A stretch of DNA of 45,396 nt, taken from assembly GCA_964226685.1 (NCBI GenBank), contig CAXQRU010000165.1, positions 1 to 45,396 of the forward strand, in the 5' to 3' direction. The position numbers and the translations under genes were made by a program. This DNA comes from CAXQRU01 sp964226685 (GTDB lineage: Bacteria > Pseudomonadota > Gammaproteobacteria > Pseudomonadales > Cellvibrionaceae). The notes under the pieces were generated by a model. It ran no database searches. It was given only the letters and a program-made list of their open reading frames with translations, and had not been told where the DNA came from. Each line of letters opens with the position of its first letter. Position 1 is the stretch's first letter. This document shows positions 16,452 to 24,148 of this stretch, piece by piece.

Positions 16452-17122
16452 AAGCTCTGATTTTGGCCGCAGGTCGGGGCCAAAGGATGATGCCCTTAAC
16501 TCAACATGTGCCCAAGCCTTTGTTGACGGTGCAAGGCAAGCCTTTGATTGTGTATACCATTGAGCGTTTGGCGGCTGCGGGTATCTGCGATATTGTGATT
16601 AATACCGCCTACCTGGCCGAGAAGATTGTCGAAGTCTTGGGTGATGGTCATTCATGGGGGGTGAATATCCAGTACTCTCCTGAGCCCCAGGCTTTAGAAA
16701 CGGCTGGGGCGATTTTGCATGCAAGCCATTTGTTAGGTGCTGAGCCGTTTTTGTTGATTAATGGTGACATTTGGAGTGATTATCCCCTTGAAAAACTAGT
16801 CGCTCGCTCCACCAATGAACTCGGCCATTTGGTGTTAGTGGATAATCCTGCTCACCATGTCAAAGGCGACTTTGCCTTGGATGCAGAGGGTTATCTGGCT
16901 TTTCAGGGAGATTGCTTAACCTATAGCGGTATGGCCATCATTTCGCCAGCCCTGGTGGTCGAGTATCCGAGGCGTCGAGAAGTCTTGCCGTTGATCGAGC
17001 CTTTGCGCTGGGCCATAGAAAATAAACAACTAACGGGTGAATACTATTCGGGGCAGTGGTTGGATATTGGTACCCCCGAACGCTTAGAAGAGCTGAATGC
17101 TAATATGTCAAAACATGCTTAG
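16448..17122 (+). CDS. murU: N-acetylmuramate-1-phosphate uridylyltransferase
   Basis: A 224-residue nucleotidyltransferase that makes UDP-MurNAc from MurNAc-1-phosphate. It has the nucleotide-binding signature LILAAGRGQRMMPLT with PKPLL after it, a GDIWSD metal site and the closing WLDIGTPERL block. The small size fits MurU rather than the longer RfbA/GalU enzymes, and the amgK overlap supports it. Start is GTG. The stop overlaps the convergent DUF3530 stop by a few bases, so there is no room for a separate terminator. Confidence 0.93.
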   Translation: MKALILAAGRGQRMMPLTQHVPKPLLTVQGKPLIVYTIERLAAAGICDIVINTAYLAEKIVEVLGDGHSWGVNIQYSPEPQALETAGAILHASHLLGAEPFLLINGDIWSDYPLEKLVARSTNELGHLVLVDNPAHHVKGDFALDAEGYLAFQGDCLTYSGMAIISPALVVEYPRRREVLPLIEPLRWAIENKQLTGEYYSGQWLDIGTPERLEELNANMSKHA

Positions 17123-18219
17123 TAGCGTTTACGCAATCTGGCGTTGTTGACTTCAATGCCTTCCGCGTATTTTTTGAGAAAACTTCGAATTCGTCTTGAT
17201 AAACGGTTTTCTTGCTCCTCTAGGGAGACCATTTCTGGCAAGCCTACCATTTGGTAAATTTTGATTTTGTTTCTGCGGGCCTGAATCCTACGCTCCTCGG
17301 CTGCTTGGTGACGGCTACCGATATTGATGAACACATCCAAAACGGGCAGGTCGGGGTCAGAGAACCACACAATGGTTTCTTGATCTTCCAATAAATGGTT
17401 GCGGCCATTAACGATGATAAAGCCACGAAAAGGCTTCTGAATCGCGTTAACGACATCGGGATTTTTGACGGTGGGCGTAAGCTCCTTTAGCAATTCGTTG
17501 GCTCGAATGGCGCCAGCCCCATAGCCGGCAACCACGATGTTAAATTGCCCACGGTCATGGAGAAACTTCATAGCGGATTTCAATCTTGCCAGTGAAACCT
17601 CTTCCGGGTCAGGGCCTAGTGGTTTCACCATGTTTACCTTTGATGTCTCCTTGACTAGGTTTTCGCTGGTCGGTTTGGAGGTGTTTGTCGATGGTTTTTC
17701 CGCTGCTTCAGTTGTTGGTGGCTCGCCCTCGGTCTCAACTAGCTCTTCCAAGTCTGTGCTTACCCGTCTGACCTTTGTGGGAAAAGTTCTTTTAGGGATG
17801 GGCGCTGTTCGCTGATTGGGGAGTGACACGGCCAACGTCGACCACCCGCTGTTGGGTAATGAATGATGCAGTGGGGCGGTAGTTTCGGGCCATAAGGGTG
17901 ATTCGCCTTCAGAATGAATGATCAGTAAGGCGCCCTTGGAATCGCCAGACTGATTTTGATACCAAACCGATACAAAAGGCCCAAATTCGGTTTCCAGCCA
18001 TTTCACATGTTGTTCGGGGATATTTTTGACCATGAGCTGCATGGCCTGCTTTTCTTCGGCTGGAGTGCGAGGGCGCTCTACCGTGCCTGAGATGCGCGAG
18101 GCTGGTTTGGGCGGGGCGGTTTGCTCGGGTTCGACCGGTAGCTCCTCTTTCGTCTCAGTTTGAGCCAGGGTCAGAGGGATGCTTAATGCCAAAAATAAGC
18201 CAATCAATAATCGTTTCAT
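17119..18219 (-). CDS. DUF3530 family secreted protein, hydrolase-like without a serine
   Basis: A protein of 366 residues with a Sec signal peptide (1 to about 19, ending LTLA). A proline/glutamate-rich linker follows, then an alpha/beta-hydrolase-like body broken by a low-complexity Thr/Glu/Pro insert (about 160-205). The nucleophile elbow that would be GxSxG reads Gly232-Tyr-Gly234-Ala-Gly236, so the catalytic serine is missing and enzyme activity of the usual kind is unlikely. It is probably periplasmic. It is convergent with murU, overlapping by four bases, and diverges from rpe. The family is common in marine gammaproteobacteria; its role is unknown. Confidence 0.8.
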   Translation of the reverse strand: MKRLLIGLFLALSIPLTLAQTETKEELPVEPEQTAPPKPASRISGTVERPRTPAEEKQAMQLMVKNIPEQHVKWLETEFGPFVSVWYQNQSGDSKGALLIIHSEGESPLWPETTAPLHHSLPNSGWSTLAVSLPNQRTAPIPKRTFPTKVRRVSTDLEELVETEGEPPTTEAAEKPSTNTSKPTSENLVKETSKVNMVKPLGPDPEEVSLARLKSAMKFLHDRGQFNIVVAGYGAGAIRANELLKELTPTVKNPDVVNAIQKPFRGFIIVNGRNHLLEDQETIVWFSDPDLPVLDVFINIGSRHQAAEERRIQARRNKIKIYQMVGLPEMVSLEEQENRLSRRIRSFLKKYAEGIEVNNARLRKRY

Positions 18220-18293
18220 CCTGTTAGTATAGTCAATGGCTTTTGTAGAGGCCGGTAATTCGGTACAATCGGTGCCTTTGCTCGAGTCTTGTT

Positions 18294-18962
18294 ATGAAAG
18301 ATTTTAAAATAGCTCCCTCTATCCTATCGGCTGACTTTGCCCGCCTTGGTGAAGAAGTCGACGCGGTTTTGAACGCCGGTGCCGATATTGTTCATTTTGA
18401 TGTCATGGATAATCACTATGTGCCGAATTTAACCATTGGCCCCATGGTTTGCCAGGCGCTGAGAAAATATGGCATTTCAGCTCCAATCGATGTACACCTA
18501 ATGGTCGACCCTGTGGATGACTTGATCGAACAGTTTGCCGATGCAGGTGCCACCTACATCACTTTTCACCCTGAGGCCTCTAGGCATATTGACCGTTCGC
18601 TGCAATTGATTAAATCGAAAGGCTGCTTGGCGGGTCTGGTATTGAATCCGGCGACCCCTTTGTCATTGATCGAGCCTGTTTTGCATCAGTTGGATATGTT
18701 GTTGTTGATGTCAGTTAACCCAGGGTTTGGTGGGCAGTCTTTCATTCCTTATACTCTTGATAAGTTGCGTGAGGCACGCGCGCACATCGATCGTTTAGGT
18801 TTAGAAACTCGATTGGAGATTGATGGTGGTGTGAATGTCAATAACATTGCTGATATTGCCAAAGCGGGAGCCGATACCTTTGTTGCGGGTTCGGCGATCT
18901 TCAATCAGCCTGATTATGCTGAAGTGATTCGTCAGATGCGCAAGGCCTTAGAGAGTGTTTAA
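18294..18962 (+). CDS. rpe: Ribulose-phosphate 3-epimerase
   Basis: A TIM-barrel enzyme of the pentose phosphate pathway that interconverts ribulose-5- and xylulose-5-phosphate; 222 residues. Conserved blocks: APSILSADFARLGEEV, FDVMDNHYVPNLTIGP (metal-binding Asp and His), VHLMV, MSVNPGFGGQSFIP and EIDGGVN with GSAIF. A TACAAT at about 18266-18271 could be a -10 but its -35 is poor. It leads the rpe-gph-trpE operon and overlaps gph by eight bases. Confidence 0.97.
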   Translation: MKDFKIAPSILSADFARLGEEVDAVLNAGADIVHFDVMDNHYVPNLTIGPMVCQALRKYGISAPIDVHLMVDPVDDLIEQFADAGATYITFHPEASRHIDRSLQLIKSKGCLAGLVLNPATPLSLIEPVLHQLDMLLLMSVNPGFGGQSFIPYTLDKLREARAHIDRLGLETRLEIDGGVNVNNIADIAKAGADTFVAGSAIFNQPDYAEVIRQMRKALESV

Positions 18963-19593
18963 ACCATCGCTGGTCATCTTTGACCTTGATGGAACACTGG
19001 TTGATAGTGTTGGTGACCTGACTCATGCCATCAATCACATGTTGACACGCTTGGGGGTGTCAGAAGTGACCAGTGCGGAGGTTCGTGGCTGGATTGGTGA
19101 TGGAGCCAAAGTGCTCGTTGAAAGGGCTCTGGTGCATTCGGGTCTGAAGCAAGATCAGTCGGCCGTGGCGCTGGAGTGGTTCCTTAATTGCTACCGAACG
19201 TCATGTGCTGTGCATACAGAATGTTATGATGGGGTGCAAGCCTTGCTGAACTATTTGCAGGAGCAGTCAATTGCTATGGCGCTCGTCAGTAATAAGCCCC
19301 ATGAGCTGATTGAGCCGGTGCTCAAACATGTCGGTATTGACCAGTACTTTTCTTGGTTTGCGGGTGGCGATCGTTTTGAGCATAAAAAGCCCCATCCCCA
19401 GCCTTTGGAAGCTTGTTTAGCGTTTTTTAATTGTGATCCGGCTCATGCGCTGATGATTGGCGATTCAGATAACGACATTTTAGCCGCTCGGGGTGCCAAT
19501 GTTCGAGCGATCGCAGTAGACTATGGCTATGGCAGTCTACTTCATCAACCAGACCAGACGGTTTCCTCTCTGGCACAACTAATACCATTATGA
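18955..19593 (+). CDS. gph: Phosphoglycolate phosphatase (HAD family)
   Basis: A 212-residue HAD hydrolase that removes 2-phosphoglycolate formed in DNA repair. The nucleophile motif FDLDGTLVDS is at the N-terminus, motif II VSNKP in the middle, the lysine in HKKPHPQP and motif IV MIGDSDNDI near the end. The start is GTG, inside the end of rpe, and the stop overlaps the trpE ATG (ATGA). Assignment to Gph rather than another small HAD enzyme rests on the rpe-gph-trpE order. Confidence 0.92.
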   Translation: MFKPSLVIFDLDGTLVDSVGDLTHAINHMLTRLGVSEVTSAEVRGWIGDGAKVLVERALVHSGLKQDQSAVALEWFLNCYRTSCAVHTECYDGVQALLNYLQEQSIAMALVSNKPHELIEPVLKHVGIDQYFSWFAGGDRFEHKKPHPQPLEACLAFFNCDPAHALMIGDSDNDILAARGANVRAIAVDYGYGSLLHQPDQTVSSLAQLIPL

Positions 19594-21050
19594 ATCAAGA
19601 ACAATTCAATCTCTTAGCCGCTGAAGGCTACAACCGTATCCCTGTTAGCATTAATGTGCTTGCTGACCTTGAGACCCCCTTGTCGAGTTATTTAAAGCTC
19701 GCTCGCGGGCCATACTCGTATTTGTTTGAATCTGTTCAGGGCGGCGAAAAATGGGGGCGATACTCATTTATTGGCTTGCCGTGTCGAACCGTTTTGAAGG
19801 CTTATGGTGAGCTCGTGACGGTGATTACCGATGGTCATGAAGTTGAACGGGTTAGCACGCCAGATCCGCTGGCCTTTGTCGAAAACTTTAAAGCTCGGTT
19901 TAAAGCACTGGAGCTGCCCCACTTGCCTCGTTTTAATGGGGGCTTAGTTGGCTACTTTGGCTACGATTGTGTCCGTTATGTGGAGCCTCGGTTAAAGCGA
20001 GAAGCGTTAGACCCCTTGGGTACGCCTGATATCTTGCTCATGGTGTCCGATGAGGTCGTGGTATTTGATAACCTATCGGGAACCTTGTCGATTATTGTGA
20101 TGACCGATCCGGCTCAGCCTGATGCTTTACAAAAAGCTCAGTCTCGATTGGCGCAATTGCAAGAGACCTTGGCTAAGCCAGTTCCCAAACTACCGATTAT
20201 TGGCGTATCCGATAAGCCTGAGGCTGAAGCGCATTGTCGCTCTTGCACGACTCAGGAGAGCTTTTATCAATCTGTCGAGCGCATCAAAGAGTACATTCTG
20301 GCGGGTGACATCATGCAAGTTGTTCTGTCTCAGCGCCTGGAGTTGGATTTTGATCAAGACCCTCTGAACCTCTATCGAGTGTTGCGCCGCTTAAATCCAT
20401 CGCCCAATATGTACTTCTTGGCCCTAGATGATCATCATGTAGTGGGTTCTAGTCCTGAAATTTTGGTGCGGTTACAAGATGGCGACATGACTGTTCGGCC
20501 CATTGCCGGCACTCGAAGGCGAGGGCGTGATGAAGAAGAAGATCAACGCCTAGCCGAAGAATTGCAATCCGACCCCAAAGAACTTGCAGAGCATTTAATG
20601 CTGATTGATCTTGGACGAAATGATGTGGGTCGAGTGGCCCAGACGGGCAGTGTCCAATTGACCGAGAAAATGGTCATCGAGCGCTACTCACATGTGATGC
20701 ACATTACCTCCAATGTGACGGGTAAACTCAAGCCGGGTCTGGGTGCTATTGATGCATTGAAAGCCGCTCTGCCTGCAGGGACACTGTCGGGCGCCCCCAA
20801 AATCCGGGCGATGGAAATCATTGATGAATTGGAGCCGCTCAAACGTTGTATATATGGCGGTGCCGTGGGCTATTTGGCTTGGAATGGCAATATGGATACC
20901 GCAATAGCGATCCGCACGGCCGTGATCAAAGAAGGTAAGGTCTACATTCAAACGGGTGCGGGAGTGGTCGCTGATTCCAAGCCAGAGTTAGAATGGAAAG
21001 AAACCATGAATAAAGCGCGTGCATTATTGGTGGCTTTGGATCAACTGTAG
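19590..21050 (+). CDS. trpE: Anthranilate synthase component I
   Basis: The chorismate-using subunit that starts tryptophan synthesis, 486 residues. The N-terminal region has the tryptophan feedback motif in FESVQGGEKWGRYSFIG; the C-terminal chorismate domain has QVVLSQRLE, GSSPEIL, RPIAGTRRRG, LIDLGRNDVG, PAGTLSGAPKIRAMEI and GAGVVADS. The glutaminase partner TrpG is not in the window. The start overlaps gph. No leader peptide or attenuator precedes it, as expected for a gene inside an operon. Confidence 0.97.
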   Translation: MNQEQFNLLAAEGYNRIPVSINVLADLETPLSSYLKLARGPYSYLFESVQGGEKWGRYSFIGLPCRTVLKAYGELVTVITDGHEVERVSTPDPLAFVENFKARFKALELPHLPRFNGGLVGYFGYDCVRYVEPRLKREALDPLGTPDILLMVSDEVVVFDNLSGTLSIIVMTDPAQPDALQKAQSRLAQLQETLAKPVPKLPIIGVSDKPEAEAHCRSCTTQESFYQSVERIKEYILAGDIMQVVLSQRLELDFDQDPLNLYRVLRRLNPSPNMYFLALDDHHVVGSSPEILVRLQDGDMTVRPIAGTRRRGRDEEEDQRLAEELQSDPKELAEHLMLIDLGRNDVGRVAQTGSVQLTEKMVIERYSHVMHITSNVTGKLKPGLGAIDALKAALPAGTLSGAPKIRAMEIIDELEPLKRCIYGGAVGYLAWNGNMDTAIAIRTAVIKEGKVYIQTGAGVVADSKPELEWKETMNKARALLVALDQL

Positions 21051-21146
21051 AGGCTGGCCGTTCATCGGGGTAAGCGCTATAATGCCGTGCCATTTTACGC
21101 AAAGAAACTCATTTTGTGTGCAGAGTCATATTTTTTTGATTAAAAA

Positions 21147-21173
21147 TTGACCATTTATTGATTTTGTTATAAC
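21147..21173 (+). promoter_or_regulatory. Candidate promoter of the exopolysaccharide operon
   Basis: TTGACC (21147-21152) and TATAAC (21168-21173) are separated by 15 bases, short but workable. A TATAAT near 21079 is a second option with a poor -35. The stretch is strongly AT-rich compared with its surroundings. Confidence 0.4.
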
Positions 21174-21196
21174 GTTGCTTACTTTTAGTTAACTAT

Positions 21197-21213
21197 GGAA
21201 TTATACAGGAGAG
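21197..21213 (+). promoter_or_regulatory. Ribosome-binding site with paired GGA motifs, possible CsrA site
   Basis: The Shine-Dalgarno before ATG 21218 reads ACAGGAG and coincides with the CAGGA core of CsrA sites. A second GGA lies 11 bases upstream (21197-21199), so both could be held by one CsrA dimer. This is sequence resemblance only. Confidence 0.4.
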
Positions 21214-21217
21214 TCAA

Positions 21218-21829
21218 ATGAACAAACTGGTGAGCTGGGTTATTCTATTTTCCCTAGTTGTGTTAACGGGGTGTGAAGCACCCGGGCCTACACTAGAGGA
21301 TGTTGAAAAGCCTGAGTCGATCAGCCTAAACGTCTATACGGTGGGCGTTGGCGATCGCTTAGCTATTAGAGTTTGGAAAAACCCTGAATTATCTGTCGAT
21401 GTGCCAGTGCGGCCGGACGGTAAAATTTCAGTGCCTTTAATTGGTGATGTTGAAGCCGTGGGTTTAACCGTTGAAGACTTGAAAGATAATATTGAGTTTG
21501 CGCTTCAAAGCTATATTCGTACCCCTCAGGTGACGATTGTGCCGACCGAAATTAATCGTGTTGATAATGTGCGTATCACTGGTGCAGTGAATGCTCCTCA
21601 GTTAGTCCCTCATTTGGAGGATATTACGGTGCTGGATGTTGTGTTGCGTGCAGGTGGTTTAACCCCTTTTGCTAGCCCCAATCAGGCCAAATTGTATCGT
21701 AAGAATAGTGCTGGCGAGATGAAAGTTTATCCGATTCTCTTAAGAGATATCCTTGAAAAAGGTCGTCTTGAAACCAATTACACACTTGAGCCGTCCGACA
21801 TTATTACCGTTCCAGAGAGAGCATTCTAG
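21218..21829 (+). CDS. Polysaccharide export outer-membrane lipoprotein (Wza/EpsD-like)
   Basis: A 203-residue lipoprotein: signal peptide with lipobox LTGC, Cys19 being the lipidated residue. A Poly_export domain (about 34-115, VGVGDRLAIRVWKNPELS... RPDGKISVPLIGDVEA) and one SLBB domain (about 118-175, NVRITGAVNAPQLVP) follow. It is much shorter than E. coli Wza (about 380) and lacks the C-terminal amphipathic helix that makes the Wza pore, as in many exosortase-linked loci, so a separate barrel may form the exit channel; the protein at 24149 is a candidate. A strong ACAGGAG precedes the ATG. First gene of the rightward operon. Confidence 0.9.
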   Translation: MNKLVSWVILFSLVVLTGCEAPGPTLEDVEKPESISLNVYTVGVGDRLAIRVWKNPELSVDVPVRPDGKISVPLIGDVEAVGLTVEDLKDNIEFALQSYIRTPQVTIVPTEINRVDNVRITGAVNAPQLVPHLEDITVLDVVLRAGGLTPFASPNQAKLYRKNSAGEMKVYPILLRDILEKGRLETNYTLEPSDIITVPERAF

Positions 21830-21832
21830 ACT

Positions 21833-23326
21833 ATGGATATCGGCGATATCATTGCGTATATAAAAGTCATCCTAAGAGAGCTTTGGCTGCACAAATTCAA
21901 AGTTCTCCTGTTGAGTGCGTTTGTTGGCTTTGCTTTTCTATGGATGGGCGTCACATGGCAGCCCCAGTATCAGGTAGAGGCAACACTCAAGGCCAATAAG
22001 CGCTTAATCGACATTGAGGGTACAGGTAATACGGAAGATAAAGCCAGCGTCGTTCGCGATGGCATCACCAACCAAATTCTGTATGAAGCCATTAAAGAAG
22101 CTTATTCCGATAGTGCTGAGTTTGAAGAAAAGGACTATGAGGCCATCTCCAACAGCGTTAGAGAGCGGCTAACGATTACTAACTTAGGTGATCGTTATAT
22201 TAAACTGCAGTTTGATGATGTCGATGCGGGTCGGGCTAGCAACATGTTGGGTTTGATTGCCGATAAATTTATCAGCCAGAGCCGCTCCAGTCGCCAGGCT
22301 CAGAGTCAGTTGGAGCTTCAGCAGCTGCAAGAAGAGGAAGAGCGCTTGCTATCGAAGCTTAGATCGGCTGAAGCGAAACTTGAAGCCTTCAAGCAAAGTA
22401 CTAAAGAAGATGGTACTGAGGAAGAGGCTCGTCAAAAAGTGATCCGACTCAAAAATGAAATGGAAGCCTTAAATCTCGAAATTGCCGATATGGAGGTAAG
22501 AATTAATTCCTTGAGGCAGCAAATTAAGAAAGAAGAGACGGGAACTGAAAGTAACTATCTTCTAAGTCGGATTCGCCAGCTTGAAGCCGAAAGGGAGGCT
22601 TTACTGGTGTCAGTGACAGAAAAACACCCAGATGTCGTTCGCTTAACCCATCAAATTAATGATGCTAAGGAAATGCTTAATAACTCTATGGCGAACCCTA
22701 CCTCCTTAGCTACCGATAGTTTGGTCAACCCATTAAGAGATCAATTGCGGGCAGAGTTGGCCCAAGCACAGCGAGACTTGAGCACGAATCTTAGACGACT
22801 CGAGTTTCAAAAGCGCTTGTTAGAACAAGAAAATAACAGGCTTGACCGCATTGCAGAGAAGGCTTCTGAGCTTTCTAATATTACTCGTACATACAATATT
22901 ACTAAGCGTAACTATGATGATATAGCCAACCAAGTACAAGTTGCGAGGATAGCCAGTAACATTAACTCACACAAAGATGGCACTAGCTATATCTTAGAAA
23001 AGGCGCCAATAACACCTCTGCTACCGGTTGGTATTCGCTTTGCGCATTTTGCCATAGCCGGGATTGTGCTGGCGGTGTTGGTGCCCATCGGTGTGATCTT
23101 TTTGTATGTCTTTGTCGACCCTCGGTTACGATTTGTCAGTGAGTTGAAAGAAGCCTTGCCAGAATCCGTTCAGCTGATGGCTATTATTCCCCATGAAACC
23201 TCGCCTGTGGGCAGGCGATTGGTTCGTTCGGATATGATGATGTTGTTTTTAATGGGGGGTCTAATGTTGGCGACCTATATCGGTGTCACCATTGCCTTTT
23301 ACCAAGGAGTCTTCTCCAATGTCTAG
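21833..23326 (+). CDS. Chain-length determinant protein (Wzz family, exosortase-locus type)
   Basis: An inner-membrane co-polymerase of 497 residues that sets polymer length and links export lipoprotein to cytoplasm. N-terminal membrane helix at about 24-43, Wzz domain, long periplasmic coiled coils (about 150-240 and 300-350), GNVR-like region before the second helix (about 404-430, preceded by a proline-rich ITPLLPVG). A third hydrophobic segment lies at the C-terminus (about 469-495), which many Wzz proteins lack. No cytoplasmic kinase domain is fused; the next gene supplies a homologue of it and overlaps by eight bases. Confidence 0.9.
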   Translation: MDIGDIIAYIKVILRELWLHKFKVLLLSAFVGFAFLWMGVTWQPQYQVEATLKANKRLIDIEGTGNTEDKASVVRDGITNQILYEAIKEAYSDSAEFEEKDYEAISNSVRERLTITNLGDRYIKLQFDDVDAGRASNMLGLIADKFISQSRSSRQAQSQLELQQLQEEEERLLSKLRSAEAKLEAFKQSTKEDGTEEEARQKVIRLKNEMEALNLEIADMEVRINSLRQQIKKEETGTESNYLLSRIRQLEAEREALLVSVTEKHPDVVRLTHQINDAKEMLNNSMANPTSLATDSLVNPLRDQLRAELAQAQRDLSTNLRRLEFQKRLLEQENNRLDRIAEKASELSNITRTYNITKRNYDDIANQVQVARIASNINSHKDGTSYILEKAPITPLLPVGIRFAHFAIAGIVLAVLVPIGVIFLYVFVDPRLRFVSELKEALPESVQLMAIIPHETSPVGRRLVRSDMMMLFLMGGLMLATYIGVTIAFYQGVFSNV

Positions 23327-24056
23327 TTTATACAAGGATAATCCCACCTTAAGTACCATTGATGGCTCATCTGGTCGTCGTATTCATGATATGGCTGAAG
23401 TCAGGCAATTTACTGATCAAGAGATGCGACATAAAAAAATTCTCTATCGGGATACCAATAACAAACAGTTGTTGAATGTGTTTCGAGGCTTAAGAACGAA
23501 GTTGCATAAGCGCGCCCGCGGCAGAAATTATGTTTGTATGGTGACGTCTATTGTTTCAGGTGGTGGTGCGACGTACATTGCTAATAATCTAGCGGCGGCA
23601 ATCGCTTTAGATAAATTGAAAAGTGCGATGATTTTGGATTGTAATATCTACAGCCCCTCGGCTCACAATCTCATGACCACTGATCATCAAAATGGTTTGA
23701 CCGATTTTTTAAGTACAGAAAATCTAAGAGTAGAAGAAATTGTTTACGCAACAGGGATTCCCAGGGTTCGCGCCATTCCTGTGGGCGACAACCGCGATGG
23801 GGGTGCTGAGTTGTTTTCTAACAAGCGCATGCGTATATTTCTTGAAGAAGTTCGAAATCGTTACGATGATCGCTTTATCATTATTGATGCGCCTCCCATT
23901 ATGGATTTTCCTGCGGAAGCTCAAATCCTCTCGGACTTGTCTGATTTTACCCTGGTTGTGGTGCCTTCCGGGAAAGTCACTGATCAGCAAGTTCGATCGG
24001 TGATGAGTGGTATTGCTCCAGAAAAATTGGCTGGGCCTGTATTTAATAATATATAA
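23319..24056 (+). CDS. BY-kinase/CpsD-like ATPase homologue lacking the P-loop lysine
   Basis: A 245-residue protein similar to the cytoplasmic tyrosine autokinases that partner Wzz proteins. ATG 23319 has AAGGAG ten bases upstream; the frame extends further up but inside wzz. The fold marks are present: N-terminal FRGLRTKL (about 55-62), Walker A' ILDCN with Asp107 and Walker B FIIIDAPP with Asp191. Walker A, normally PGEGKS/T, reads Ser80-Gly-Gly-Gly-Ala-Thr85, so the ATP-binding lysine is alanine at 84, and there is no C-terminal tyrosine cluster. Autokinase activity is therefore doubtful; a structural or regulatory partner of the chain-length protein is more likely. I have an impression that GGG-type variants occur in other exosortase loci. 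Confidence 0.85.
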   Translation: MSSLYKDNPTLSTIDGSSGRRIHDMAEVRQFTDQEMRHKKILYRDTNNKQLLNVFRGLRTKLHKRARGRNYVCMVTSIVSGGGATYIANNLAAAIALDKLKSAMILDCNIYSPSAHNLMTTDHQNGLTDFLSTENLRVEEIVYATGIPRVRAIPVGDNRDGGAELFSNKRMRIFLEEVRNRYDDRFIIIDAPPIMDFPAEAQILSDLSDFTLVVVPSGKVTDQQVRSVMSGIAPEKLAGPVFNNI

Positions 24057-24061
24057 CCGGA

Positions 24062-24088
24062 AGTGGCTGTTGTTCGGCCGCTGTTTTT
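24062..24088 (+). terminator. Weak hairpin with T run inside the operon
   Basis: AGTGGC (24062-24067) can pair with GCCGCT (24077-24082), followed by GTTTTT. With a six-pair stem it may give only partial termination between the kinase homologue and the outer-membrane protein. Confidence 0.35.
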
Positions 24089-24148
24089 CCAAATATTCCA
24101 AATATAAATCCGCTTTGTGCGGTTAAGACTTGTTTATTGGGGGGCGTC

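Noticed and set aside
18962..19620. trp leader peptide or attenuator before trpE
   Set aside because: gph overlaps trpE, so there is no space, and no Trp-codon run or competing hairpins exist.
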